From the NCBI RefSeq assembly GCF_030913705.1, contig NZ_CP133190.1:4117501-4181500 (forward strand): 64,000 bases of DNA. The letters run 5' to 3'. A program made the position numbers and the translations under genes. Position 1 is the first letter of the stretch. Each line of letters opens with the position of its first letter. Below are positions 27,558 to 36,083 of this stretch, one piece after another. Source of the stretch: Anaerocolumna sp. MB42-C2 (lineage in GTDB: Bacteria; Bacillota; Clostridia; Lachnospirales; Lachnospiraceae). The notes below the pieces were generated by a model. That model was not told where the DNA came from, searched no databases, and worked only from the letters and a program-made list of their open reading frames with translations.

Positions 27558-28214
27558 ATGCAAATTACAGGAAGAGAATTGAATCTTATATACGATTTAA
27601 ATAAAGAAGAATGTACGTATGCTTTTAAGAATATTGATATCTGCTTAAATGCCCACGAAACGGTGGGGATTATGGGTCCCTCCGGCTGTGGAAAAAGCTC
27701 CCTGCTGTATGTACTTTCCGGAATGAGAAAACCAACAGGAGGTACCGTATATTATGATGATATGGATATTGATTACTATACGCTGAATGAAAAAGCAAAT
27801 ATACGAAGATCTAAATTTGGACTGATATTCCAGAAGCATTTTCTGATTGAGTATCTATCCGTTTTGGAGAATGTCCTGACATCAATTAATTCACGAAAAA
27901 AAGAAGATATAGAAAAAGCTATGAATATACTGGAAACATTAAAAATCAGCCACCTGGCTGACCGCAGGCCAGGTCAGATTTCCTGCGGACAAAGGCAGAG
28001 GGCAGCCATAGCCAGAGCACTTATGAATAATCCGGAAGTTATATTTGCGGATGAACCCACAGCTTCTCTGGATCATAATAATGCCATGGAGGTAATCCAT
28101 ATACTGGATAAATTCAAGGAAAAAGCTACGATTGTGATAGCAACCCATGACCGGACGATACTTAAAAATACAGACCGGATTATTGAATTATGGGACGGCT
28201 GTGCGGTAAAATAA
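27558..28214 (+). CDS. ABC transporter ATP-binding protein, LolD/MacB-type
   Basis: The 218-residue ATPase begins 3 bp after the permease stop. Walker A is GPSGCGKSS, Q-loop FQKHFL, Walker B VIFADEPTASLD and switch His in ATHDR. The signature reads ISCGQRQR, with Cys in place of the usual first Gly of SGGQ, an uncommon change that could slow ATP hydrolysis. It works with the 26412 permease. Confidence 0.92.
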   Translation: MQITGRELNLIYDLNKEECTYAFKNIDICLNAHETVGIMGPSGCGKSSLLYVLSGMRKPTGGTVYYDDMDIDYYTLNEKANIRRSKFGLIFQKHFLIEYLSVLENVLTSINSRKKEDIEKAMNILETLKISHLADRRPGQISCGQRQRAAIARALMNNPEVIFADEPTASLDHNNAMEVIHILDKFKEKATIVIATHDRTILKNTDRIIELWDGCAVK

Positions 28215-28362
28215 CCGGTATTAACTTTTCATTCACAGTAAATGTCATATGTCAATTGTCATAAATTTTATTACAAAAGATATGATAAGAAACACTGATA
28301 AGGGAAAGAATGTTCTGATATATTTTATTTACCAGATAATTCATACTTTTAGGAGGTTAATT

Positions 28363-29889
28363 ATGCATGAAAATGCGATAAAACATGTGACAGGATTGAT
28401 TTTATTGGTGTGTATGATTTGTTTTAGCAGTGTTTCGGTAACCGCGAAAGAGACGGAAATTAATCCGGATTACAGTAAAATGGATTCCTTTATTGAGAAA
28501 GAGATGAGAACCTGCCGTATTCCCGGATTATCTCTTGGTATCGTAAAAGGAAATGAAATTATTTATAGGAAGGGGTATGGAATAGCAGATCCCACAGGGA
28601 GAAAAGTGATGCCCCAAACACCTTTTAAGATTGCTTCCTTAAGCAAATCTTTTACAGCTATGGCTGTTATGCAGCTGGCTGAGGCACAGAAACTGGATCT
28701 GGATAAACCGGTACAGACCTTTATACCCGGGTTTCATTTATCAGATAAGACAGCAGCATCGGAAATTACGGTCAGGAATCTCCTTAACCATACAAGCGGT
28801 ATCGGATCCGGGGAAGATTATGTCTTTGATACCTTGTGGGACGACAGTGTAACGCTTAATGAGTATATTAACAGGATAAGCCGGATAAAACCCGGCAAAA
28901 AGCTGTTCCAGTACGGTAATATCAGCTATAATATTTTAGGAAAGGTAATTGAAAACGTAACGGGTCTATCCTATGGAGAATATATCAGTGAAAATATATT
29001 CAAACCCCTTGACATGAATCATAGTTATGTTTCACAGGAGCAAGCAAAGGCAGAGGAGATGGCTGTAGGCTATCGTACTTTGTTTGGGATTCCCGTACCG
29101 GTCGAATACCCATACCAAATATACAACCTTCCGGCAGCCGGAATCATATCCAGTTCGGAGGATATCTCAAAATACATAATAGCACTGTTAAACGGAGGAA
29201 ATTATAATCACAGACAAATTCTTTCAGAGAGCGGAGTTACCGGTTTAATGACACCTTCCGTAAAGATTTCAGAATATGTATCCTATGGACTTGGATGGTA
29301 TGTTACCTCAGGGAGTGTTTATCATGGCGGTGAGTTTACTAATTATCAATCTAAAGTCAAACTGCTTCCTGAGGATTCCATTGGAGTTGTTATTATGTAT
29401 AATACCTCCAGTATTGTTTTTACCAGACTTTTTAGAACTGGTTACAGGGATAGGATAGAAAGCGGGATCATCAGTATCCTTTACGGATATGAACCGGATT
29501 CCGTTCAGCCTGGTTCAGGCATATTTGATTTAAACAGATATCCCATGAGTGTAACCTATACAATTTATATTGGGTTATATCTATTTATCGGTATACTGCT
29601 TCTTATATCCGCTATCCGGTTAAAAAATTTTTATCCCGGACTGCAGAAATATAAAAAAAATATTTACATGAAATTAATATATACCATGTTGATTCAAGTG
29701 TTTCTGCCTGTTCTGGCAGTGGTATTATTACCGGTTATTACTGGTATGCCATGGTCGTTTATCGTATTCTACGTACCTGATTTGGGTTATTTTATATTGC
29801 TGAGTGCAGGTATTGATTTATTATTGGGGATAATAAAAGTAATATTATTTACGAAGTATTTTAAGACAGGGAGGGATAAAAATATGTAA
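28363..29889 (+). CDS. Class C beta-lactamase-like serine hydrolase with C-terminal membrane helices
   Basis: The protein has a signal peptide (about 1-28), a beta-lactamase/PBP4-type domain, and about three C-terminal membrane helices (from about residue 385). The nucleophile pattern is ASLSKSFTAM (Ser92-x-x-Lys95), the second motif is YGN (in FQYGNISYNILG) and the third HGG. This layout (PbpX/EstB/FmtA-like) is common next to antimicrobial-peptide transporters; it may act on cell-wall D-Ala esters or peptides. The start at 28363 has AGGAGG in front; the longer frame from 28249 has none. Confidence 0.9.
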   Translation: MHENAIKHVTGLILLVCMICFSSVSVTAKETEINPDYSKMDSFIEKEMRTCRIPGLSLGIVKGNEIIYRKGYGIADPTGRKVMPQTPFKIASLSKSFTAMAVMQLAEAQKLDLDKPVQTFIPGFHLSDKTAASEITVRNLLNHTSGIGSGEDYVFDTLWDDSVTLNEYINRISRIKPGKKLFQYGNISYNILGKVIENVTGLSYGEYISENIFKPLDMNHSYVSQEQAKAEEMAVGYRTLFGIPVPVEYPYQIYNLPAAGIISSSEDISKYIIALLNGGNYNHRQILSESGVTGLMTPSVKISEYVSYGLGWYVTSGSVYHGGEFTNYQSKVKLLPEDSIGVVIMYNTSSIVFTRLFRTGYRDRIESGIISILYGYEPDSVQPGSGIFDLNRYPMSVTYTIYIGLYLFIGILLLISAIRLKNFYPGLQKYKKNIYMKLIYTMLIQVFLPVLAVVLLPVITGMPWSFIVFYVPDLGYFILLSAGIDLLLGIIKVILFTKYFKTGRDKNM

Positions 29890-30001
29890 TAGTGTTTTTA
29901 TTTATTGACATAAGTTAAGGATTTGATAAAATAATTATTTAAAAATATATTATTTGATTATTACTATGACAGATAAATAAATGAGAGAGGTCGAATTTAC
30001 T

Positions 30002-30655
30002 ATGAATGAGATTATGGAATCCATTGACAAAGAAAAACAGGAGAAAATTAAGCGGTATAAGATATTAAACCAATATGTAAAGAAAGGTCAAATCCTGTTT
30101 ACGGGATCTTCTTTGATGGAGCAATTTCCCATATATGAGTTTATTCAGGATTATGACATCAGGGAAACGATATATAACAGGGGTATTGGAGGATTTACCA
30201 CAACTCAGATGCTTCCCTGTCTGGATGTAATGGTCTATGAATTGAAGCCTTCTAAGGTATTTATTAATATCGGCACCAATGATTTAAATGATCTGGATTA
30301 TTCACTGGAAGCATTAATGGGCCGCTGTGAAACTATTGTAAAACAGATCAAAGAACATTTACCGGATTGCAAGATCTATTATATGGCGTATTATCCGATT
30401 AACGGAGAGTATGATTTTGGCAATGAAGATATGAAACAGACCCTCAAAATCAGAACAAACAAAAGAATTAATGAAGCAAATCTTGCTCTGGAGCAGATGG
30501 CTAGGAATAACCATATAAATTTTATTAATATTAACAGAAATCTTTATGATAACAACGGTAATTTAAATCCGGAGTACTCCATTGAGGGGATGCACATGTA
30601 TGCCAACGGATATCATGCCATACTGGAGGATCTGCTGAAATATGTCAGGGAATAA
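30002..30655 (+). CDS. SGNH/GDSL-type hydrolase
   Basis: The protein has the SGNH blocks: LFTGSSLMEQFP (block I, nucleophile in GSS at about 35-37), NRGIGGFTT (Gly block), INIGTNDLND (Asn block), and GMHMYANGY (catalytic His). The GDSL Asp is replaced (GSSL) and the last block has Glu-Gly-Met-His, a known variant of the lipolytic/acetylesterase group. No signal peptide, so it is intracellular. ATG 30002 is preferred to 29981, which has no ribosome site; GAGAGG lies 12 bp upstream. Confidence 0.87.
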   Translation: MNEIMESIDKEKQEKIKRYKILNQYVKKGQILFTGSSLMEQFPIYEFIQDYDIRETIYNRGIGGFTTTQMLPCLDVMVYELKPSKVFINIGTNDLNDLDYSLEALMGRCETIVKQIKEHLPDCKIYYMAYYPINGEYDFGNEDMKQTLKIRTNKRINEANLALEQMARNNHINFININRNLYDNNGNLNPEYSIEGMHMYANGYHAILEDLLKYVRE

Positions 30656-30680
30656 AATGCTGTGAAAAGGAGAAAAAAAC

Positions 30681-31409
30681 TTGTCGGTGAAACGAAATAA
30701 AAACGGTACGATTACAATAAAAGCAGAAGGTGAAGTAACTGTGATTAGCAGAATCGGAGGGACTTTCAGCCCCAAAAGGCATCCGGGGCTGGATATGAAA
30801 TATCAGAATTGGATTGAAGCATGTGCGCATACAATAAAAGCATGTTCCCATACGTTAGAAGAAACGGAGCAGTTTTTCTTGCAGCAGTGTGAAGCGCTGC
30901 CAATGGATAAGGATGACAGACGTATAAAACAGTTTCAATATTCGGTTGTTATGAATGATTTTATAAATAAACCGGAATATAAATCCCCGGAGGGTATCTT
31001 TGCTAAAACAGACGAGGAAATAGAAAAATGGCATAGGGAACACAGTGAAATGCAAAGGGAAATTATGGGGTATTCCCAGGAACATTATGGATTGCATATC
31101 ACTGGTTATTATCTGCCTCATACAGAGCGGAATCTGTCTTCTTACGAAGAAGCAGAAAATGAACTTAAAAAATATAAAAAACATCCAAAGACGAATAAAG
31201 CACATTCATATGAGCAGGATATCTGTGTTTTCTTTGAAAGAACCACCGGGTATATGGAATGTAAGGGAGGAGGAAGAAACCTGTTTGATCAGATCATAGT
31301 TTACAGAGGTGTGGAGGAAGAAGATATCCGGTTGCGTAATAACCGGTTTCTCGGATATATCGCCAGTATGCGTGAGCAGGGTTACCTGCCAGATTTTCGT
31401 TTACAATAA
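30681..31409 (+). CDS. Conserved hypothetical protein
   Basis: The 242-residue soluble protein starts TTG behind AAAAGGAG. It contains many His, Glu and Lys residues. Visible pieces are GTFSPKRHPGLDM near the N-terminus, a helical middle with KWHREHSEMQRE, and CVFFERTTGYMECKGGGRNLFDQ in the C-terminal half. I recognise no family or enzyme motif. It is 25 bp behind the SGNH hydrolase gene and 27 bp before a membrane-protein gene, so it is probably co-transcribed. Confidence 0.7.
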   Translation: MSVKRNKNGTITIKAEGEVTVISRIGGTFSPKRHPGLDMKYQNWIEACAHTIKACSHTLEETEQFFLQQCEALPMDKDDRRIKQFQYSVVMNDFINKPEYKSPEGIFAKTDEEIEKWHREHSEMQREIMGYSQEHYGLHITGYYLPHTERNLSSYEEAENELKKYKKHPKTNKAHSYEQDICVFFERTTGYMECKGGGRNLFDQIIVYRGVEEEDIRLRNNRFLGYIASMREQGYLPDFRLQ

Positions 31410-31436
31410 ACTATAAAAGTCCTGGAGGAGGGTCTT

Positions 31437-31916
31437 ATGAAAGAGCGTATTATAATAAAAAGAACAAAATATGATGTTATAATGAACTGTTTAAGTTACA
31501 TATTGTTAATCGGAATAGTTCTGTATCTGTTTCTGAATTGGAGCCATATTCCCGATAAAATACCGGGACATTATAATGCACTTGGTATGGTCGACAGATG
31601 GGGAAATAAAAATGAATTATGGATATGTCCGATTATTGGAGTTATATTAGTTATTGGTATTACCTTAATAGAAAAATTCCCACAGGCATGGAATGTTGGA
31701 ATTCAGGTTACAGAACAGAATAAAGAAAGAGTATATCGATTATTAAAAAATATGATTGTTACTGAAAAAGGAGTCATAGCTGCTGTATTTGTATTTATAA
31801 CTGTCAAATCGGCATTGGCAGAACCGTTGCCGATTTGGTTTCTTCCGGTATTTTTAATTCTTTTATTTGGTTCAATTGGTATTTCTATCAATAAATTAAT
31901 GAAACTGAGACCATGA
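31437..31916 (+). CDS. DUF1648-domain membrane protein
   Basis: The 159-residue membrane protein has about four helices. The DUF1648 pattern is LNWSHIPDKIPGHYNALGMV (about residues 38-57) followed by DRWGNKNELW. Proteins of this type, related to SdpI immunity proteins, are frequent in Firmicutes; their role is mostly unknown. GGAGG lies before the ATG. Confidence 0.85.
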   Translation: MKERIIIKRTKYDVIMNCLSYILLIGIVLYLFLNWSHIPDKIPGHYNALGMVDRWGNKNELWICPIIGVILVIGITLIEKFPQAWNVGIQVTEQNKERVYRLLKNMIVTEKGVIAAVFVFITVKSALAEPLPIWFLPVFLILLFGSIGISINKLMKLRP

Positions 31917-32024
31917 TTTTGCTTCTAAATCCTTTTACTAACAGGCACATTACACCGTTTCCGTCCATATAATGCTATGAAGAAACGGCATTTAAGCCGG
32001 TAAAAAAAGTTTAAGGACGAAACA

Positions 32025-33131
32025 ATGAGTATCGAAGGTTTTACAACATTAAGTCATGTGCTTGCCTGGTACAGGAATAAGGATTATATCCGGCTGGGTA
32101 TACTTAACGCTCAAAATGCTAACTTTCAAATTGAGGTTATTGCAGAAAATCTCCAGGTACCCTGGGCGGTGGACATAAGTGAAGATGGCAGACTGTTTTT
32201 TACGGAAAGGAACGGCAAACTGCGGGTCATAGAAAATGGGACATTAAATACAGAGCCGGTATATACATTTGGACCTCCTTTTGTCAGTACCGGAGAAGGC
32301 GGGCTGTTGGGGCTTGCTTTGGACAGAGATTTCCTTATAAATGGAGCTATTTATCTTATGTACACCTATGAGGATGGAGGAAAACTCTATAGTCGCGTGG
32401 TCCGTTTGTCAATCGTGAACAATTTAGCCTCCGGAGAAGAAATCATTCTGGACCGGATTCCGGCAGGACAGGTCCATAACGGCGGAAGGTTAAAAATCGG
32501 CCCAGATGGTTACCTGTATATCACCGTCGGAGATGGCGGAGACCGTGATCTTGCACAGGACATGAACAGTCTGGCAGGCAAAATTCTGCGGATCGGAACA
32601 GACGGAAGTATTCCGTCAGACAACCCCTATCCGGATTCGCCGGTTTACGCTCTGGGATTTAGAAATCCTCAGGGTTTGGCATGGAATGACAGGAATATGC
32701 TATATGTCTCGGAGCATGGAGAAACAGCCCATGATGAAATTAATATCATACAGCCGGGCGGTAATTATGGCTGGCCGTTCGTCACCGGCGAGGAAGTAAT
32801 TCAGGGGTATGATATTATAAAACCTGTTATACAAAGCGGAAATGATACCTGGGCTCCGTCAGGAATTGCTTTTGTATCCGCCGGACCGCGAAAGGGTCAA
32901 TTATTTGTGTCAACACTTCGAGGCTCCGTGCTTCTAGCTGTTACTTTGGACGAATCAGGAACACAAGCTGTTCAAGTGGAACGGTTATTACAGGGACGTT
33001 ACGGAAGATTACGGGAAGCCTATCAGGCAAAGGATGGCTCTATGTATCTTACTACCAGCAATACGGACGGCAGGGGTCTTGTAAGTCCAGGGGATGATAA
33101 AATTCTCCGACTGTTACCTGTTATACAATAA
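32025..33131 (+). CDS. PQQ-type glucose/sorbosone dehydrogenase-like protein
   Basis: The 368-residue six-bladed propeller is of the GSDH (glucose/L-sorbosone dehydrogenase) family. It has PWAVDISEDGRLFFTERNG, GEGGLLGLALD, HNGGRLKIGPDGYLYITVGD, ALGFRNPQGLAW and SEHGETAHDEIN. There is no signal peptide and no PQQ synthesis gene nearby, while known relatives are usually exported. An N-terminal extra stretch (about 1-35) does not belong to the propeller. It could bind another ligand. Confidence 0.87.
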   Translation: MSIEGFTTLSHVLAWYRNKDYIRLGILNAQNANFQIEVIAENLQVPWAVDISEDGRLFFTERNGKLRVIENGTLNTEPVYTFGPPFVSTGEGGLLGLALDRDFLINGAIYLMYTYEDGGKLYSRVVRLSIVNNLASGEEIILDRIPAGQVHNGGRLKIGPDGYLYITVGDGGDRDLAQDMNSLAGKILRIGTDGSIPSDNPYPDSPVYALGFRNPQGLAWNDRNMLYVSEHGETAHDEINIIQPGGNYGWPFVTGEEVIQGYDIIKPVIQSGNDTWAPSGIAFVSAGPRKGQLFVSTLRGSVLLAVTLDESGTQAVQVERLLQGRYGRLREAYQAKDGSMYLTTSNTDGRGLVSPGDDKILRLLPVIQ

Positions 33132-33147
33132 TATAAGAAAAGGCCGG

Positions 33148-33342
33148 TTAATGCTGTTGATGTTGTTTTGTCTGCTTTGTCCCGTTTGCCTTCTCCAAGT
33201 AAGCGGGATATGTAAGACGCTGCCCCGCTGCCGTCTGGCTTGTGCCTAATCGACCTACAAAATATATATCGACTACGTTATACAGGGTAGACACCAGCAA
33301 GCCTACCATGGTGGGTAACCCTAATCTCAATAATACTTTTGG
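33148..33342 (-). pseudogene. N-terminal remnant of a MATE efflux transporter gene
   Basis: Reading from 33342 the frame gives PKVLLRLGLPT, then GLLVSTLYNVVDIYFVGRLG, which is the typical first helix of MATE multidrug exporters. After TSQTAA it turns into unrelated residues (PAYLEKANGTKQ), which could be the former C-terminus, and stops. More than 400 residues are missing, consistent with an internal deletion. Confidence 0.7.
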
Positions 33343-33387
33343 GATTCATTTCTCATTAACTGTAAATTAGTATCATTCGTCTGGATA

Positions 33388-33717
33388 GGTAATAATTCCA
33401 TTGGGTTTTATCATTTATTAACTTCGGAGGATAATGCTTTACTTTTTAGAGCTGCTTTACGTAAATGGTTATATTGCTTATTTGAGAATCATGTAAGGCT
33501 GCGCCAGATTAAGAAAAACTTTTACAGTGAGTTTAAAACACTATATTATACTATTCCTGCCGTATCGTCTGTTATAGATAGGCAAAATGAAAGGTTTCGT
33601 CTGACCATTCTTGAGCTTTTGAAAAATAATCAGGATAGTATATCCTGCAAAAATATAGAAGCAGCTTCCGACATCATAATCGAATTTACTTCGGTTTTAG
33701 CGGATAAAAAAAGATAA
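33388..33717 (+). pseudogene. C-terminal remnant of a TetR-family regulator gene
   Basis: An open frame without start or ribosome site reads FYHLLTSEDNALLFRAALRK, then WLYCLFENHV and a typical TetR/AcrR C-terminal helical tail to the stop at 33715. The DNA-binding part is missing. It lies next to the MATE remnant, so the two are likely leftovers of one efflux locus. Confidence 0.6.
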
Positions 33718-33809
33718 AACAGTAGAGGTATTTTGTAAATATAGAATTATACTGCATAGTAATTAGCCCTCTTGGCACAAAACGTATCATATCAAATGTA
33801 TCGGGGGGG

Positions 33810-34358
33810 TTAATCTGTGCTTGTTTCTTTTTTCCTCAAAGGCTGAATGACGGGGGCACTTATTTGTTTGAATACAGAAGTCAGTTCAAGGGCAGTTATT
33901 GGTGTACCCATCAAAAGCCATTTTCTTAAAACCAGATACATCCCACCAGCAAAAAAGCAGTCAATATATTCAATATGTGAATGCATAATAACATTAGTAT
34001 TCATTCGTTTCAATAATTTCTCAAAACGAAACATAATTTGAAAATCCAGGTTGGCTCGAAATAGATTCTGCAAAAAATGACGATATTTTGTAAAAATCAT
34101 ACTTAAGATTTGAAACACTTCATCAAAATCCAACTTCGATATATTGTAGTTATAAAATTCATTTAGAATATCATCCAAATGTTCCAGAAGTACATCTTCT
34201 TTATATCTGTAATTACTATAAAAGGTTTGTCTTGAGACTCCGGCCTTTCTGCATAACTCTGCAATACTTATTTCATCAAATGTTTTATCCTTTAGAAGCA
34301 GTAAAAATGCCTGCTGCAATAAGGATTTAGACTGAATTATCCTGGCATCTTCTTTCAT
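33810..34358 (-). CDS. TetR/AcrR-family transcriptional regulator
   Basis: The protein has an N-terminal TetR helix-turn-helix (ISIAELCRKAGVSRQTFYSN, about residues 28-47) and a C-terminal all-helical ligand domain with the TetR_C_33-like FFAGGMYLVLRKWL. The start is set at ATG 34358, with GAGG 6 bp upstream; the longer start at 34412 has no site. It is divergent from the CruF-like gene, and an inverted repeat lies in the shared promoter region. Confidence 0.9.
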   Translation of the reverse strand: MKEDARIIQSKSLLQQAFLLLLKDKTFDEISIAELCRKAGVSRQTFYSNYRYKEDVLLEHLDDILNEFYNYNISKLDFDEVFQILSMIFTKYRHFLQNLFRANLDFQIMFRFEKLLKRMNTNVIMHSHIEYIDCFFAGGMYLVLRKWLLMGTPITALELTSVFKQISAPVIQPLRKKETSTD

Positions 34359-34461
34359 AGAATTCCTCATTTCCCAACAATATAACTTTACAAAAAACGG
34401 ATATTTGTCCATTAAGCCGGTTTGATTATTGATATGGAATAGATTGTTTCATATAATGAAC

Positions 34462-34511
34462 TTAACTTACAATTGTCCAGTATCTTTATTATACTTAATT
34501 GTTACAGTTAA
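34462..34511 (+). promoter_or_regulatory. Promoter of the CruF-like gene with flanking inverted repeat
   Basis: TTACAA (34467-34472), 17 bp, TATACT (34490-34495). The arms TTAACTTACAATT and AATTGTTACAGTTAA are inverted copies differing by two bases and flank the promoter. They are a candidate TetR operator controlling this gene and the divergent regulator. Confidence 0.5.
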
Positions 34512-34544
34512 ATCAATCTATTAATTTAAGGAGGATTTTATACA

Positions 34545-35384
34545 ATGATAAGAAAACAATATAATAAAATAATTATAATCAGATGGGTAATAATAATTGT
34601 TTTGTTTCTGTTTTGCATTTCAAAGCTATTATTTCCAAATAGTTCTTTTACAGGGTTATATGGTCCGATTGCGGCAATCAGTATATGTATTTTAGCCTGT
34701 CTGCATGGAACAGACAGGTATGGTTTCAAAAATTTAGCTATATTTTTTCTGATAACATGGCTTATCAGTAACTTTTTTGAAGCATTGAGTATCTACATGG
34801 GATTTCCATTTGGTAATTATCATTATACAATGCCTGGTATACGTATATTAGATGTTCCTTTGATTATAATGCCTGCGTACTTTGGAATGGGTTACATGTC
34901 TTGGACTTTATCTAATATTCTGACCGGTCAGAATGGTAAAAAGCTAAAAGGAACGCATATATTTTTGGTACCCTTTGTTGCAACGTTTATTATGGTTATG
35001 TGGGATGTAGTTATGGACCCTGTTATGGCTACAATTAACAAGGAATGGATATGGGAAGACGGAGGTACCTATCTAGGGATTCCTATATCAAATTATTTAG
35101 GATGGTTCTTTGTAGTGTATGTCTTTTTACAGCTGTTTGCAGTTTTCATTGCAAAATTTGATATTAAAGGAAACGATACACAATTTAATAAGGCTTTTTG
35201 GTTGGAAGCAGCTATGTTATATGGAATTCAGGCAATGAATTTTGTTGGATATGCCATAGTAAACACAAATAATATTGAAATCTATCGTTCGACGGGTTTG
35301 ATAAGTATCTTTACAATGATGTTTGTAAGTATCCTGTCAATAATAACAATATTTAATTCAAATCCTAAGGGGGATAAATTATAA
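34545..35384 (+). CDS. CruF/DUF422 carotenoid-biosynthesis-type membrane protein
   Basis: The 279-residue membrane protein has about seven helices. DUF422 (bisanhydrobacterioruberin hydratase/CruF) features are ISNFFEALSIYMGFPFGNYH, PAYFGMGYMSW, FIMVMWDVVMDPV and WIWEDGGTYLGIPISNYLGW. Family members add water to carotenoid ends, but no phytoene synthase or desaturase is near, so another isoprenoid-like lipid may be the substrate. AAGGAGG precedes the ATG. A broken gene overlaps its stop. Confidence 0.85.
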   Translation: MIRKQYNKIIIIRWVIIIVLFLFCISKLLFPNSSFTGLYGPIAAISICILACLHGTDRYGFKNLAIFFLITWLISNFFEALSIYMGFPFGNYHYTMPGIRILDVPLIIMPAYFGMGYMSWTLSNILTGQNGKKLKGTHIFLVPFVATFIMVMWDVVMDPVMATINKEWIWEDGGTYLGIPISNYLGWFFVVYVFLQLFAVFIAKFDIKGNDTQFNKAFWLEAAMLYGIQAMNFVGYAIVNTNNIEIYRSTGLISIFTMMFVSILSIITIFNSNPKGDKL

Positions 35385-35593
35385 TAAAAAGATTAAACAA
35401 ATTAAATGATAATACAATAACATGGAGGAAAAACAGAGAATCTAATTCATTAAGATGGGCGATTATTGTAGTTTTATTTATATTATACGCCTCAATTCTG
35501 TTTTCACCAAACACTCGTGTCTTTGCATGGAATACAGGTGCTCTATGTGACCAGGGCAGCGGCTTCAAAAGTGTGACGGCAGGAGAAGGATAA
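35381..35593 (+). pseudogene. Start-less, truncated membrane-protein gene behind CruF
   Basis: An open frame (KRLNKLNDNTITWRKNRES, then a membrane segment WAIIVVLFILYASILF) runs to 35593. AAGGGGG at 35367-35373 lies 7 bp before ATA at 35381. If this ATA were ATG, the gene would overlap the upstream stop as ATGA, the common coupled arrangement; one G-to-A change thus may have removed the start. The C-terminal end is also missing. Family not recognised. Confidence 0.5.
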
Positions 35594-35858
35594 GCCTTAC
35601 GGATGAAATTGATCCCATGCGTAGCAAGAAGCAGGTTTTAGAAAGATAAGCTGTCAGTTACTTAGATATTACTCTAAGTGCCTGCCGGTTTCTCTCTAGC
35701 ATTATTTCTTCTGTATTGGGCATTAAGAGGGTAAATTGCTTTATTTAGCTCTATGTTTGATTTATTTATTGATAAAAACATAGTTATTTATAAATTTTTT
35801 ATAGAATATTTATAAAAAATTAGCACAAAAAGTTAATCAAAGTTACTTAAAAATAAGC
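35594..35858. other. Intergenic region with a MerR-type dyad
   Basis: ACTTAGATATTACTCTAAGT at 35660-35679 is a near-perfect dyad like that in MerR-type promoters, but without a clear -10 behind it. A short coding scrap (SLTDEIDPMRSKKQVLER) ends near 35650. The rest is AT-rich. Confidence 0.45.
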
Positions 35859-35889
35859 TTGACTAAGATAAAACTCTAAGTGCTATTAT
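35859..35889 (+). promoter_or_regulatory. MerR-type promoter with 19-bp spacer
   Basis: TTGACT (35859-35864) and TATTAT (35884-35889) are 19 bp apart, the over-long spacing used by MerR-family activators. The spacer holds ACTAAGATAAAACTCTAAGT, an imperfect dyad resembling those of AdhR/NmlR-like regulators of aldehyde stress. It precedes the SDR gene. A destroyed MerR gene lies 1.2 kb downstream on the other strand. Confidence 0.6.
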
Positions 35890-36007
35890 CAGAATAAGCA
35901 TCTAGTATCATTACTTCGATGCATTAATTTAATTAGTAAATATTGCTTACAAAGAATAAATTTAAAATTAATAAGGAAGAAACCAAAAAAATATAAAAGG
36001 AAAGGCA

Positions 36008-36083
36008 GCCACAATGTGATTCGTTCACATAGATTAATTGGCAGTATCCCAGCACAGTCTGGGATATATAATGGGTGTAAAAT
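36008..36083 (+). promoter_or_regulatory. Conserved structured leader, copy 2
   Basis: GCCACAAT (36008-36015) pairs with ATTGGC (36037-36042) with a small bulge, enclosing TGATTCGTTCAC. AG links to the second stem TATCCCAG/CTGGGATA (36045-36052, 36059-36066). AATGGGTGT then supplies the ribosome site 8 bp before the ATG at 36084. It aligns with copies at 14842 and 45092. Confidence 0.7.
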
